A DNA stretch of 64,000 nucleotides from Streptococcus sp. Marseille-Q0941 (GTDB taxonomy: Bacteria; Bacillota; Bacilli; Lactobacillales; Streptococcaceae): positions 372,001 to 436,000 of the forward strand of contig NZ_CALSFO010000003.1 of the NCBI RefSeq assembly GCF_943736975.1. The letters are read 5' to 3'. Below the pieces are notes generated by a model. It saw only the letters and a list, made by a program, of their open reading frames with translations, was not told the origin of the DNA and ran no database searches. Position numbers and translations under genes: made by a program. This document shows, piece by piece, positions 8,456 to 17,183 of the stretch (the stretch's first letter is position 1; each line of letters begins with the position of its first letter).

Positions 8456-10159
8456 ATGGCCTTAGAAGTAATTATGCCAAAAGCCGGCGTGGATATGACA
8501 GAAGGACAAATCGTCCAATGGAATAAAAAAGTCGGAGAATTTGTAAAAGAAGGAGAAATCCTTTTGGAAATCATGACTGACAAAGTCAGCATGGAATTGG
8601 AAGCAGAAGAAGACGGTTACTTGATCGCTATCCTGAAAGGGGACGGCGAGACTGTTCCTGTTACTGAAGTTATCGGTTATCTTGGTGAAGAAGGGGAAAA
8701 TATCCCAACAGCTGGAGCAGCTGCACCAGAAGCTAGTCCAGCACCTGCAGCAAGTGCTTCGAACGATGATGGTAAGAGCGATGATGCTTACGATATCGTT
8801 GTTATTGGTGGCGGACCTGCTGGTTATGTTTCTGCCATTAAAGCAGCTCAATTAGGTGGTAAGGTTGCTCTTGTTGAGAAATCTGAACTTGGTGGAACTT
8901 GCTTAAACCGTGGATGTATCCCAACTAAGACTTACCTTCACAACGCTGAAATCATTGAAAATATCGGTCATGCAGCAAATCGTGGTATCGTAATTGAAAA
9001 TCCTAATTTCACAGTTGATATGGAGAAACTTTTAGAAACGAAATCTAAAGTTGTCAATACCCTTGTAGGTGGTGTGGCAGGACTTCTTCGTAGCTATGGA
9101 GTTGATGTTCATAAAGGTATCGGTACTATTACTAAAGATAAGAATGTCTTAGTAAATGGTTCTGAATTGCTTGAAACTAAGAAGATCATCCTTGCTGGTG
9201 GTTCAAAAGTCAGCAAGATCAATGTTCCTGGTATGGAATCTTCACTCGTGATGACAAGTGACGACATTCTTGAAATGAACGAAGTTCCAGAAAGCCTTGT
9301 GATTATCGGTGGTGGTGTTGTCGGTATCGAACTCGGTCAGGCCTTCATGACATTTGGTTCAAAAGTAACGGTTATCGAAATGATGGACCGTATCGTTCCA
9401 GCTATGGATGCTGAAGTATCTAAAAACCTTCGTTTGATTCTTGAACGTAAAGGTATGACTATCTTGACAGGTACTAAACTGCAAGAAATCATTGAAGAAG
9501 ATGGCAAACTCCGCATCAAAGTTGAAGGAAAAGATGATATCATCGCAAATAAAGCACTTCTTTCAATCGGTCGTGTTCCAGACCTTGAAGGAATCGGAGA
9601 AGTTGAGTTTGAGTTAGACCGTGGTCGTATCAAGGTTAACGAGTACATGGAAACTTCTGTTCCTGGTATTTATGCACCAGGTGATATCAACGGTACTAAG
9701 ATGTTGGCTCACGCAGCCTTCCGTATGGGTGAAGTTGCCGCTGAAAATGCGCTTAAAGGAAATCACGTCGTAGCAAAACTCAACTTGACTCCTGCAGCTA
9801 TCTACACACTTCCAGAAGTAGCAGCGGTTGGTTTAACTGAAGAACAAGCACGTGAAAAATATGATGTCCAAATCGGTAAATTTAACTTTGCTGCAAACGG
9901 ACGCGCAATTGCATCAGATGCAGCTCAAGGATTTGTTAAAGTTATTGCAGACAAGAAATATGGTGAAGTTCTTGGGGTTCACATCATTGGTCCAGCAGCA
10001 GCTGAATTGATCAACGAAGCGTCAAGCATCATCGAAATGGAAATCACTGTAGAAGAAATGCTGAAGACAATCCACGGACACCCAACATATTCTGAAGTTA
10101 TGTACGAAGCATTCGCGGATGTTCTTGGAATGGCTATCCATTCACCTAAGAAAAAATAA
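8456..10159 (+). CDS. pdhD: Dihydrolipoamide dehydrogenase (E3) with N-terminal lipoyl domain
   Basis: 567 aa, about 100 longer than a plain E3. Residues 1-80 are a biotinyl/lipoyl domain with the modified lysine in TDKVSM (K43). A mobile Ala/Pro-rich linker (about residues 85-108) leads into the flavoprotein: FAD-binding GGGPAGYVSAIKAAQLGG, redox disulfide GGTCLNRGC, NAD-binding GGGVVGIELG and a C-terminal dimer domain with HGHPTYSE carrying the catalytic His. It reoxidises dihydrolipoamide with NAD+. The fused domain supplies the swinging arm that PdhC lacks. It is last of the four pdh genes; lplA follows. Confidence 0.94.
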   Translation: MALEVIMPKAGVDMTEGQIVQWNKKVGEFVKEGEILLEIMTDKVSMELEAEEDGYLIAILKGDGETVPVTEVIGYLGEEGENIPTAGAAAPEASPAPAASASNDDGKSDDAYDIVVIGGGPAGYVSAIKAAQLGGKVALVEKSELGGTCLNRGCIPTKTYLHNAEIIENIGHAANRGIVIENPNFTVDMEKLLETKSKVVNTLVGGVAGLLRSYGVDVHKGIGTITKDKNVLVNGSELLETKKIILAGGSKVSKINVPGMESSLVMTSDDILEMNEVPESLVIIGGGVVGIELGQAFMTFGSKVTVIEMMDRIVPAMDAEVSKNLRLILERKGMTILTGTKLQEIIEEDGKLRIKVEGKDDIIANKALLSIGRVPDLEGIGEVEFELDRGRIKVNEYMETSVPGIYAPGDINGTKMLAHAAFRMGEVAAENALKGNHVVAKLNLTPAAIYTLPEVAAVGLTEEQAREKYDVQIGKFNFAANGRAIASDAAQGFVKVIADKKYGEVLGVHIIGPAAAELINEASSIIEMEITVEEMLKTIHGHPTYSEVMYEAFADVLGMAIHSPKKK

Positions 10160-10228
10160 ACAAGTCTCTCAATAAAATTTTCTTAAAGTAGTACGGACGG
10201 CAGCGACCTCTATTAGAGTTCCATGCCT

Positions 10229-10256
10229 AAAAATTGAGCCTCTTGTCTCAATTTTT
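10229..10256 (+). other. Hairpin downstream of pdhD
   Basis: A 10-bp stem AAAAATTGAG / CTCAATTTTT with an 8-base loop. The right arm ends in five Ts, so it may act as a first terminator, placed 5 bases before the stronger one. Confidence 0.5.
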
Positions 10257-10260
10257 CCGA

Positions 10261-10293
10261 GAAATGTAACGATATCTCGTTACATTTCTTTTT
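10261..10293 (+). terminator. Intrinsic terminator after the pdh operon
   Basis: Perfect 12-bp stem GAAATGTAACGA / TCGTTACATTTC with a TATC loop followed by TTTTT. It ends the pdh transcript before lplA. Confidence 0.85.
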
Positions 10294-10354
10294 ACCACTT
10301 TAGAAAATTGGATTTCTATGAACAGAATTTAAAAACTAATTTTTGGGAAATACT

Positions 10355-11344
10355 ATGAAATACATTATCAATCATTCAAACGACACTGCTTTTAATATTG
10401 CTTTAGAGGAATACGCTTTTAAGCATCTTCTTGATGAAGATCAAATCTTCCTTCTTTGGATTAACAAACCATCTATCATTGTTGGTCGTCACCAGAACAC
10501 TATCGAAGAAATCAACCGTGATTATGTTCGCGAAAATGGTATTGAGGTAGTCCGCCGTATCAGTGGTGGTGGAGCTGTTTACCATGATTTGAACAACCTT
10601 AACTATACCATCATTTCAAAAGAAGATGAAAACAAGGCCTTTGACTTCAAGAGCTTCTCTACTCCAGTTATCAATACTTTGGCCGAACTTGGTGTTAAAG
10701 CTGAATTTACAGGCCGTAACGACTTAGAGATCGACGGTAAGAAATTCTGTGGAAATGCACAAGCCTATATCAATGGCCGCATTATGCACCATGGTTGCCT
10801 TCTCTTTGACGTTGATTTGTCTGTCCTTGCTAATGCACTTAAAGTATCTAAGGATAAGTTCGAGTCTAAAGGTGTTAAATCAGTTCGTGCACGCGTGACC
10901 AACATCATTGATGAATTGCCAGAAAAGATTACTGTTGAACAATTCCGTGATCTACTTTTGGAATACATGAAAAAAGAATACCCTGAAATGACTGAGTATG
11001 TATTATCAGATGAAGAATTGGCTGAAATCAATCGTATCAAAGATACTAAGTTTGCAACTTGGGACTGGAACTATGGGAAATCACCTGAATATAACGTTCG
11101 CCGTGGTACTAAATTCCCAAGCGGTAAGGTTGAAATCTTTGCAAATGTTATTGAATCAAAAATTCAAGACATCAAGATTTATGGTGACTTCTTTGGTATC
11201 GAAGACGTTGCAGCAGTAGAAGATCTCCTTCGTGGTGTCAAATATGAACGCGAAGACGTTCTCAAAGCCCTTCAAACCATTAACTTAGGTCGTTATTTCG
11301 CAGGAATCACTGCAGAAGAAATTGCTGAGGCAGTGGTGGAATAA
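10355..11344 (+). CDS. lplA: Lipoate-protein ligase A
   Basis: 329 aa from the ATG at 10355; an in-frame TTG at 10343 overlaps the only purine-rich stretch (GGGAAA) and is rejected. Family motifs: RRISGGGAVYHD, the lipoyl-AMP binding loop at about residue 70, then NDLEIDGKKFCGNAQ with the catalytic lysine, and a C-terminal accessory domain (WDWNYGKSPEYN). It attaches free lipoate through lipoyl-AMP to lipoyl domains; the obvious client is K43 of the adjacent PdhD. No LipA/LipB genes are in the window, consistent with scavenging. Confidence 0.92.
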   Translation: MKYIINHSNDTAFNIALEEYAFKHLLDEDQIFLLWINKPSIIVGRHQNTIEEINRDYVRENGIEVVRRISGGGAVYHDLNNLNYTIISKEDENKAFDFKSFSTPVINTLAELGVKAEFTGRNDLEIDGKKFCGNAQAYINGRIMHHGCLLFDVDLSVLANALKVSKDKFESKGVKSVRARVTNIIDELPEKITVEQFRDLLLEYMKKEYPEMTEYVLSDEELAEINRIKDTKFATWDWNYGKSPEYNVRRGTKFPSGKVEIFANVIESKIQDIKIYGDFFGIEDVAAVEDLLRGVKYEREDVLKALQTINLGRYFAGITAEEIAEAVVE

Positions 11345-11351
11345 AGTAAAA

Positions 11352-11374
11352 GATATCCATGTTAAATGGATATC
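11352..11374 (+). terminator. Hairpin after lplA
   Basis: A 9-bp stem GATATCCAT / ATGGATATC with a 5-base loop followed by ATTTATCTT. The tail is T-rich but broken, so termination is probably partial. Confidence 0.5.
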
Positions 11375-11452
11375 ATTTATCTTAAACTTGATATTCAAAA
11401 ATAATGAGACTAGAATATAAAGGAAATCTAAAAAAGGGGATCATATCCGATA

Positions 11453-12091
11453 ATGAAAGTTCCAGTTGAAAATCTCGGTCTATTTGAACAGTTAGATCGT
11501 ATAGTAGTACCTTTTTTTAGGAAGCAACAAGCTTCCAGTCCTTATGATTTAAATATCAGTATCACACAAGAACACCTTGACCAGAAAAAGCAAGAGCTGG
11601 AACCATTAGGCTATCAAGCTGTCCAACTACCATTAGGAATGGCTTTAGATAATGTCATCCAGCAACCTTATTATACAAACTTAATCATTGGTGGGCTTGC
11701 TCCCGACGAAATTATGGTCAGCAAAGAAGAATTAATGCCTTTGAAAGATATCGTAGATAGTTTTTGTATTATGTACGCTACAGTGAATAACAGACTGGAA
11801 AATAGTAAGGCTTATGAATTAATGAAAGATAAGACGGTTTATTTTATTGGTAAACTATTTACAGATTTTCCAAAAGCTGGTGATGACATTGCTTATTTAG
11901 GAATTGATCGAATAGCGAGCGATGGTACACAATATGAAGCAGTTAAATGCTTTCTAACGGAGGAGAGTGCAGAGAAGTACAACGGTGAAAACAAACCTGT
12001 TACCTCTGCAAACTTGGCCTATCTAAAATCATTCTGGGGAAAATCATTCATTATTGAGCCACACCGTAATTATTGGATCGAATTTTTATAA
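11453..12091 (+). CDS. Hypothetical protein, 212 aa
   Basis: A soluble acidic protein with no signal peptide or membrane segments. AAAAGGGGATC precedes the ATG. I do not recognise a domain with confidence. The N-terminal half (PVENLGLFEQLDRIVVPFF) and a C-terminal SFIIEPHRNYWIEFL segment are well formed, so it looks like an intact gene. It stands alone between the lplA hairpin and a bidirectional terminator at 12100-12138 shared with the opposing xerS gene. Confidence 0.6.
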   Translation: MKVPVENLGLFEQLDRIVVPFFRKQQASSPYDLNISITQEHLDQKKQELEPLGYQAVQLPLGMALDNVIQQPYYTNLIIGGLAPDEIMVSKEELMPLKDIVDSFCIMYATVNNRLENSKAYELMKDKTVYFIGKLFTDFPKAGDDIAYLGIDRIASDGTQYEAVKCFLTEESAEKYNGENKPVTSANLAYLKSFWGKSFIIEPHRNYWIEFL

Positions 12092-12099
12092 AAAGAATA

Positions 12100-12138
12100 A
12101 AAGAGCGTATGATTCTATCAAAGATTTGCGCTCTTTTT
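12100..12138. terminator. Bidirectional terminator between convergent genes
   Basis: Stem AAAGAGCG / CGCTCTTT with a T-run on the right and an A-run on the left, so it can stop the 212-aa gene from the left and xerS from the right. Confidence 0.75.
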
Positions 12139-12166
12139 CTAACAGAAATAAATTACATAATTTATA

Positions 12167-13246
12167 TTATGTATCTAATAAACTATCCAAGGCATTTTTC
12201 TGTTCGTCGTTTACGATATGGGTATACAAGTCCGTTACCTGAGTGCTGGCATGTCCTAGTTGATGGCTGACCAAAACTTGAGATTTGGTAGCATCATAGA
12301 GACGAGTTGCAAGAGTATGGCGAAGCTTATGGGGTGTTACACGGACTTTGAAGTCTTCTGAATACTTGGCCACCATCTTTTCGACACTAGAAGCATCAAT
12401 CCGATTCGGAACACCTCGATACAAGGTTAAGAAGAGGGCTGTATCAGTTTTTTCTGTCTTATAACGTTTGTCTCGAATAGCAAGATATTGTTCTAAATAA
12501 GGCTTAGCAAAGGCAGCAACATTAACCGAGTCTCGTTTTCCACCTTTTCGAGTGACGTCAATCACCATCATCTTAAGATTGAGGTCACGTAGGTCTAAAT
12601 TGACCGCCTCAGAGAGACGGACACCAGAGGCAAGAAGAAGTGCTATAATTGCTAAATCTCGCTCTTTATTCTTATTAAAGGAAGATAAGGCGCGATTTGA
12701 GAGTATTTTAGGGTATTCCTGGTCGATATAGTTCAGGAAACCTTCTGTCTCGTCATCTAAAAAAAGCTTTTGCTTGATATTTTCAGCTCGAGCAGCTAAG
12801 GTTTCTTTCTTTTTCTTGGTTGCAACCTTCTTCATGACATTACGGTAGAAATAAGGTTCCCCTTGCTCATTTTCAACTTCCTCAGTCAAATACTTATAAA
12901 GACTAGAAAGTGCAGAAAGGGTACGGTTAATGGTAGTTTGAGAAACCCCATTTTTAGTCGTATTGGCATTGAGCAGGGGACGTTCACGCAAATATAGAAT
13001 AAAGGATTCCATGTCTTTCTTGGTCATGTGCTCCAGAACCTCTAAAGGGATATTGGCCATGGTGTCAGCATCTGATATACCAGATTCCAAAACCCAGGTG
13101 AAAAATCGATCGTATTCCTTTAAGTATTCGTATAAGGTTGTAAAACTGTATGGAACGGCCAGTTTCGATTGGTAATATTCTAATACATACCAGGGCATGA
13201 CTTGTTTGAGTTTATCAATACGTTCTAATAAGTTCTCACGTTTCAT
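12167..13246 (-). CDS. xerS: Tyrosine recombinase XerS
   Basis: A 359-aa single-protein chromosome-dimer recombinase of streptococci and lactococci, replacing the XerC/XerD pair. It has an N-terminal SAM-like DNA-binding domain (to about residue 150) and a C-terminal catalytic domain with the R-H-R-Y set: [40 protein letters not shown]. The ATG at 13246 follows GGAGAAAAAC; the in-frame TTG at 13258 overlaps that site and is rejected. Its dif target lies 51 bases upstream and overlaps its promoter. It acts with FtsK at the division septum. Confidence 0.95.
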   Translation of the reverse strand: MKRENLLERIDKLKQVMPWYVLEYYQSKLAVPYSFTTLYEYLKEYDRFFTWVLESGISDADTMANIPLEVLEHMTKKDMESFILYLRERPLLNANTTKNGVSQTTINRTLSALSSLYKYLTEEVENEQGEPYFYRNVMKKVATKKKKETLAARAENIKQKLFLDDETEGFLNYIDQEYPKILSNRALSSFNKNKERDLAIIALLLASGVRLSEAVNLDLRDLNLKMMVIDVTRKGGKRDSVNVAAFAKPYLEQYLAIRDKRYKTEKTDTALFLTLYRGVPNRIDASSVEKMVAKYSEDFKVRVTPHKLRHTLATRLYDATKSQVLVSHQLGHASTQVTDLYTHIVNDEQKNALDSLLDT

Positions 13247-13274
13247 GTTTTTCTCCAAATCTTTCTATACTAGT

Positions 13275-13303
13275 AGTATAGCATAGCCAGATATATTTTT
13301 CAA
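13275..13303 (-). promoter_or_regulatory. xerS promoter, -35 inside dif
   Basis: On the minus strand, TTGAAA (13298-13303), a 17-base spacer and TATACT (13275-13280), with TGC forming an extended -10. The -35 box is the outer end of the dif site, so XerS bound at dif should cover it. Confidence 0.7.
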
Positions 13304-13327
13304 GAAAATTATAGTTTTTCGGAAAGA
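13297..13327 (-). other. dif-SL chromosome dimer resolution site
   Basis: A 31-bp sequence which on the minus strand begins TCTTTCCGAAAAACTATAA and ends TTTTCTTGAAAA. It agrees with my memory of the streptococcal/lactococcal dif-SL site, including the unequal arms. Its position directly upstream of xerS is the standard arrangement. Genes on both sides point toward it, as expected at the replication terminus. Confidence 0.85.
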
Positions 13328-13362
13328 TGATATATGAGCTTTTAAAGAAAGGAATAAAATAG

Positions 13363-13401
13363 AAAAAAGACTCAGATCTATGAAATACAGAGCTAAGTCT
13401 T
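13363..13401 (-). terminator. Terminator of a short minus-strand transcript
   Basis: On the minus strand, AAGACT pairs with AGTCTT (further pairing inside) and is followed by TTTTTT. It lies about 310 bases after the strong promoter at 13684-13712, defining a short transcription unit between clc and dif. Confidence 0.7.
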
Positions 13402-13409
13402 TAGAGTTT

Positions 13410-13526
13410 CTATTGTGAATCATTATCTAGTGCTCTTTCTAGTTTCCAAATACTAAGCCAGAATGAAATAGTCAGCAGAATAAGGAAAATAAAAAAGAGA
13501 TTATCAGTAACGATACTTCTGTTCAT
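13410..13526 (-). CDS. Possible small membrane peptide, 38 aa
   Basis: A 38-codon frame encoding a short polar start, one hydrophobic helix (NLFFIFLILLTISFWLSIW) and a charged tail (KLERALDNDSQ). It lies inside the transcript running from 13684 to 13363. No convincing ribosome site precedes its ATG. A second short frame upstream (start near 13601, MKKKMISIMYAMYFVSHSS, 26 codons) ends just before it, shifted by one base, so a single small protein split by a frameshift is also possible. Alternatives are a type I toxin-like peptide or a non-coding RNA. Confidence 0.4.
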   Translation of the reverse strand: MNRSIVTDNLFFIFLILLTISFWLSIWKLERALDNDSQ

Positions 13527-13683
13527 TCTACATAACTGAAGAGCCATATAAGGAGCTATGGGATACAAAATACATTGCATACATAATGGAAATCATTTTC
13601 TTTTTCATGATTTTTAATCTTACTGCATAGATTAAATACAGTAAACTCCTTTCTAGTTTTTATGCTTTATTATTCCTAACTTA

Positions 13684-13712
13684 ATTATAGTCTTATTTTT
13701 TACAAAGTTCAA
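13684..13712 (-). promoter_or_regulatory. Strong promoter of the short transcript beside dif
   Basis: On the minus strand, TTGAAC (13707-13712), a 17-base spacer and a perfect TATAAT (13684-13689). An AAAGGAG follows about 40 bases downstream. No long gene is served by it. Confidence 0.65.
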
Positions 13713-13747
13713 TTATTTGTATGTGAAATACCTTATCAGTAAGAAAT

Positions 13748-13776
13748 AACCGATCTCATTGCTGAGAATCGGTTTT
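13748..13776 (-). terminator. Terminator downstream of clc
   Basis: Stem AACCGAT / ATCGGTT extended by CTCA/TGAG with one bulged A around a TTGC loop. T-rich sequence flanks it on both strands, so it can act for clc and in the opposite direction. Confidence 0.65.
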
Positions 13777-13842
13777 CTAATGTAATTTATTAAGAAATCC
13801 AGAATTCAAAATACATAACATAATTTATGTAAAAAACCAATC

Positions 13843-15393
13843 CTACAACAGCAAATCTTTCACTTTTCCAATCTCACTTTTTGGAATAACGAGATGAATC
13901 ATATCTCCCAGATACATTTTTGTTGAACCGTTAACCGTCTTACGTTTTCCGTTATGAACTTGTGTTGTGATCAGTACGTTATGTGGTAAATTGAGTTCAT
14001 GTACTTGCTTACCTGCTATTTTATCAGAAACAGGAATTTCAATAAGAGTAACTTCTCCGTCGTCACTTGCGGTTTCCGGTAACATTTTCTCCAGCATAGC
14101 TTCATATACAGGCGCTCCTTTGAGCAAATCCATAACGATGTAAGCAACAAGAGTTACCATCCCTAGAGGCATGAGATTACGGATATCTCCGACCATTTCG
14201 GTCACAAGTATCATAGATGTCAATGGTGCCTTTGATATAGCCCCAAAATAGCCGCTCATTCCAAGGATAACAAAGATAGGAAATTGCTGCTGGGTAATGA
14301 GCCCAAGATTGACACAAATGACGCCAACTAGAGCACCCAGTAAGGAACCTAAGGCTAAAATTGGTAAGAAAATACCACCTGGCAGTCCACTTCCGTAACT
14401 AATCATGCTCCAGATAAAGCGAATGATAAAGTAAACTAAGAGAATTTGAAAACTATAATCTTGTTCCGTTAAGGATAAGACAACTTGATTGCCCCCTCCA
14501 AGTATCTGAGGTAGGAAAACACCGATTGGAATGATAAGGATAAAGGCGATAATTGGATAATAAGCCTTATCCAGATGAATCTTTTGACCAATCCAATCAT
14601 ATACTTTTCCAATATTTAGAACAGCTTTCTCATAAACAAAACCTGATAACCCAAGAAAAATGCCCATAAGCAGATAAATCCAATACTGGCTCAAACTCAT
14701 AAGAGGGATATTATCAGGCATATCAAGCACAGGTGTTAAGCCAAAGATGAGAAGAGAAACGAAGTTTGCTACGAGACTAGCAGCCAAGGTAGAAACCCAG
14801 AAGAATCGTGAAAAATGGTGATAGACTTCTTCTACTACAAATAATAACCCCGCAATCGGTGCATTAAAGGCTGCAGCAAGTCCAGCAGCAGCTCCGCTAG
14901 CAATTAAAGAACGCTCCTCAACAGGGCTAGACTTGAGCCATTTAGCAATTCCTTTTCCTCCAGCGGCACCTAGCTGAATACTGGGACCTTCACGACCGAG
15001 CATAAGCCCACTTGCAATAGCCAAGATACCTAGAATGTATTTCTTCCAGAGGACACTCCACCAATTGAGAGACATGAGACCTTTTAACTCCGCTTCAACT
15101 TGAGGAATACCAGATCCTTTGATATCTTTCTCTGACGTCGTTAATTTAGCACTAAGCCAGCTGATAAAAAGATAAAGAAGGAAAATGATCACTAGATTCC
15201 GTATCAGATTCTCCTGATCTTGATAAAGATTTTGTACCAAGTGGAATCCTTTTTCAATCAAAAAACGAAAAGAACCTACAATAAGTCCCACCACTAGTCC
15301 AACAATGATCCCACGTCCTACTTGAGAAAGGATCGTACTTGATGCAAAGGCAAATTCTTTCTTGGAACTAAGGGCTTCCGACTGCTTCTCCAT
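13843..15393 (-). CDS. ClC-family chloride channel/antiporter with TrkA-C domain
   Basis: A 516-aa membrane protein with about a dozen hydrophobic segments. The ClC filter motifs are all present: GSGIPQVE, GREGPS (with the gating Glu) and GGIFLP. Residues from about 450 (EIPVSDKIAGKQVHELNLP to the end) form a soluble TrkA-C/RCK-C domain that may bind a ligand. Retention of the gating Glu favours a Cl-/H+ antiporter over a passive channel. The start overlaps no other gene; rnhB begins 12 bases upstream, so clc is probably read from the rbgA-rnhB transcript. Confidence 0.9.
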   Translation of the reverse strand: MEKQSEALSSKKEFAFASSTILSQVGRGIIVGLVVGLIVGSFRFLIEKGFHLVQNLYQDQENLIRNLVIIFLLYLFISWLSAKLTTSEKDIKGSGIPQVEAELKGLMSLNWWSVLWKKYILGILAIASGLMLGREGPSIQLGAAGGKGIAKWLKSSPVEERSLIASGAAAGLAAAFNAPIAGLLFVVEEVYHHFSRFFWVSTLAASLVANFVSLLIFGLTPVLDMPDNIPLMSLSQYWIYLLMGIFLGLSGFVYEKAVLNIGKVYDWIGQKIHLDKAYYPIIAFILIIPIGVFLPQILGGGNQVVLSLTEQDYSFQILLVYFIIRFIWSMISYGSGLPGGIFLPILALGSLLGALVGVICVNLGLITQQQFPIFVILGMSGYFGAISKAPLTSMILVTEMVGDIRNLMPLGMVTLVAYIVMDLLKGAPVYEAMLEKMLPETASDDGEVTLIEIPVSDKIAGKQVHELNLPHNVLITTQVHNGKRKTVNGSTKMYLGDMIHLVIPKSEIGKVKDLLL

Positions 15394-15405
15394 AGTTGCT
15401 TCCTC

Positions 15406-16188
15406 TCAATTCTTTTCTTTACTTGACACAACAAGTGTTTTAACTGGCTCAAAACTAGTGCGATGAATAGGTGTAATACCGTGCTTCTCTAAACCGTCTA
15501 AATGTTTAGCAGTTCCATAGCCAGCATTTTGGGCAAAATCATAACCTGGGAATTCTTGGTTATAATTTGCCATAATCTTATCTCTCGTAACCTTAGCAAC
15601 GATAGATGCCGCTGCAATGGACAGCGAGTTAGCATCTCCTTTAATGATGGATGTCTGCGAAATCGGCAAATCCAACTTCATAGCATCGATCAAAAGGTGT
15701 TCAGGTTGTGGTTCGAGTTGAGAAATAGCTTCCTTCATAGCTAGTTTTGTCGCTTCATAGATATTAACTTGGTCGATGACATGGTTGTCCATAATCCCAA
15801 CGCCAATTGCTATAGCATTATCTTTGACGGCTTGGAAAATCTCCTCGTGTTTTTTCTTAGGAATTTTTTTGCTGTCATTTAAGCCTTTTATTTTACAATT
15901 TTGAGGTAAAATCACTGCAGCAGCTACAACTGGCCCAGCTAGCGGTCCACGTCCAACTTCATCTACACCAGCAATGAAGCGAATGCCTTGATTGTAAAGC
16001 TCTTTTTCATAAGATAACATGCCTTCTAAGCGAAGATTTTCATCCATATCAGCTTGGATGTTTTTTTTACGCTTCTGAATTTCTTTTTGTACACCAGCTC
16101 GTGAATCTTTTTCAAATTCCTTGAACAAGGGACTTTTAAGATCAGTTATCTTTGCTAATTTTTCTTTGATTTCTTTAATCGTACCCAT
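15406..16188 (-). CDS. rnhB: Ribonuclease HII
   Basis: 260 aa. It removes ribonucleotides from DNA:RNA hybrids and misincorporated ribonucleotides. The catalytic region begins at [14 protein letters not shown] (first Asp and Glu of the DEDD set); later acidic residues lie in [11 protein letters not shown]. The streptococcal family begins xTIKEIKE, so I use the ATG at 16188 with GGAT about 8 bases upstream, not the earlier ATG at 16197. It overlaps the end of rbgA by 14 bases, implying translational coupling. Confidence 0.92.
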   Translation of the reverse strand: MGTIKEIKEKLAKITDLKSPLFKEFEKDSRAGVQKEIQKRKKNIQADMDENLRLEGMLSYEKELYNQGIRFIAGVDEVGRGPLAGPVVAAAVILPQNCKIKGLNDSKKIPKKKHEEIFQAVKDNAIAIGVGIMDNHVIDQVNIYEATKLAMKEAISQLEPQPEHLLIDAMKLDLPISQTSIIKGDANSLSIAAASIVAKVTRDKIMANYNQEFPGYDFAQNAGYGTAKHLDGLEKHGITPIHRTSFEPVKTLVVSSKEKN

Positions 16189-17026
16189 TGAGATCATCCA
16201 ATGTATCTAAGGTATAGTTACCAAGTTTTCCATCACGGACTTCTTTGACAAAGAGATTGTAAAAACGGTCGTAATCATCACGAAAACCAAGGATACGCGT
16301 CATATCCATGATAATTTCTGGAGCCTCATCGTCCAGATTCATTTGTTTGAAACGTTCTTGAAGTTTTTCAGGATAATGCGTTTTAAAGTAATTGAGACCG
16401 AAAATCGTTACCTCATCCATTGGAAGTAACTGATCCTTGATGGCTCCCGTAAGTGCAAGTTTAAGGGCGACCGTTTCATCCTCAAATTTTGGCCAGAGAA
16501 TCCCTGGAGTATCCAAAATTTCTAAATCTTTATTGGTTTTAAGCCATTGTTGACCTTTTGTCACACCAGGCTTGTTTCCAACTACAGCAATTTTCTTACC
16601 AGCTAAACGGTTCATCAGAGTCGATTTACCAGCATTTGGAATCCCGATAATCATGGTACGCAAGGTCTCAATTTGAATTCCACGTTCTTTTTGACGAGAA
16701 ATCTTATCTGCCATGAGTTTTTTAGCAGCATCAGTTACTACTTTTACTGTTATTTGTTCCTTAGAGTTGATAGCAAGTGTCTGAATACCTTGTGATTCAA
16801 AGTGCTGACGCCACTTTTTTGTCAATGTTGGGTCTGCAAGGTCTGCCTTGTTTAGAATCAATAGCCTTGGTTTGTCCCCGATGATTTTAGTCAGCATCGG
16901 ATTTTGACTAGACAAGGGCAAACGTGCATCTACTAAAACTGTTACAAAATCAACAAATTTTAAATTTTCCTGGACCTGACGACGTGCTTTGGACATGTGG
17001 CCAGGAAACCATTGAATAGTTGCCAT
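16175..17026 (-). CDS. rbgA: Ribosome biogenesis GTPase RbgA (YlqF)
   Basis: A 283-aa circularly permuted GTPase needed for late 50S assembly. The permuted motif order is visible: NKADL (G4) near residue 59, then [12 protein letters not shown] (G1) near residue 128, then DTPG (G3). The C-terminal ANTAR-like RNA-binding part follows (DMTRILGF...YTLDTLDD). It heads the rbgA-rnhB-clc unit and overlaps rnhB. Confidence 0.93.
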   Translation of the reverse strand: MATIQWFPGHMSKARRQVQENLKFVDFVTVLVDARLPLSSQNPMLTKIIGDKPRLLILNKADLADPTLTKKWRQHFESQGIQTLAINSKEQITVKVVTDAAKKLMADKISRQKERGIQIETLRTMIIGIPNAGKSTLMNRLAGKKIAVVGNKPGVTKGQQWLKTNKDLEILDTPGILWPKFEDETVALKLALTGAIKDQLLPMDEVTIFGLNYFKTHYPEKLQERFKQMNLDDEAPEIIMDMTRILGFRDDYDRFYNLFVKEVRDGKLGNYTLDTLDDLNGYD

Positions 17027-17134
17027 TTTATTTCCTTTTCTTCATACAAACTTATTTCATAAAATATAGAAAATATAGATGATTACTGACTATTTTACCA
17101 TATTTTGGCTATTTTTGCAGATGAATTATGTCTT

Positions 17135-17179
17135 TAAAAAAGGGAAATCCCCCTTTACCAAGAGGAAAAGAGGGATTTC
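17135..17179 (-). terminator. Terminator downstream of pta
   Basis: On the minus strand, GAAATCCC pairs with GGGATTTC across a 20-base loop, followed by CCCTTTTTT. Confidence 0.75.
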
Positions 17180-17183
17180 ATTC

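Noticed and set aside
10229-10293. A riboswitch for lipoate upstream of lplA
   Set aside because: Two simple hairpins, the second a clear terminator of the pdh operon, explain the region; no complex conserved fold is apparent.
13297-13327. A terminator for xerS-side transcripts
   Set aside because: The sequence is A/T rich with a weak repeat but fits the dif-SL site next to xerS far better.
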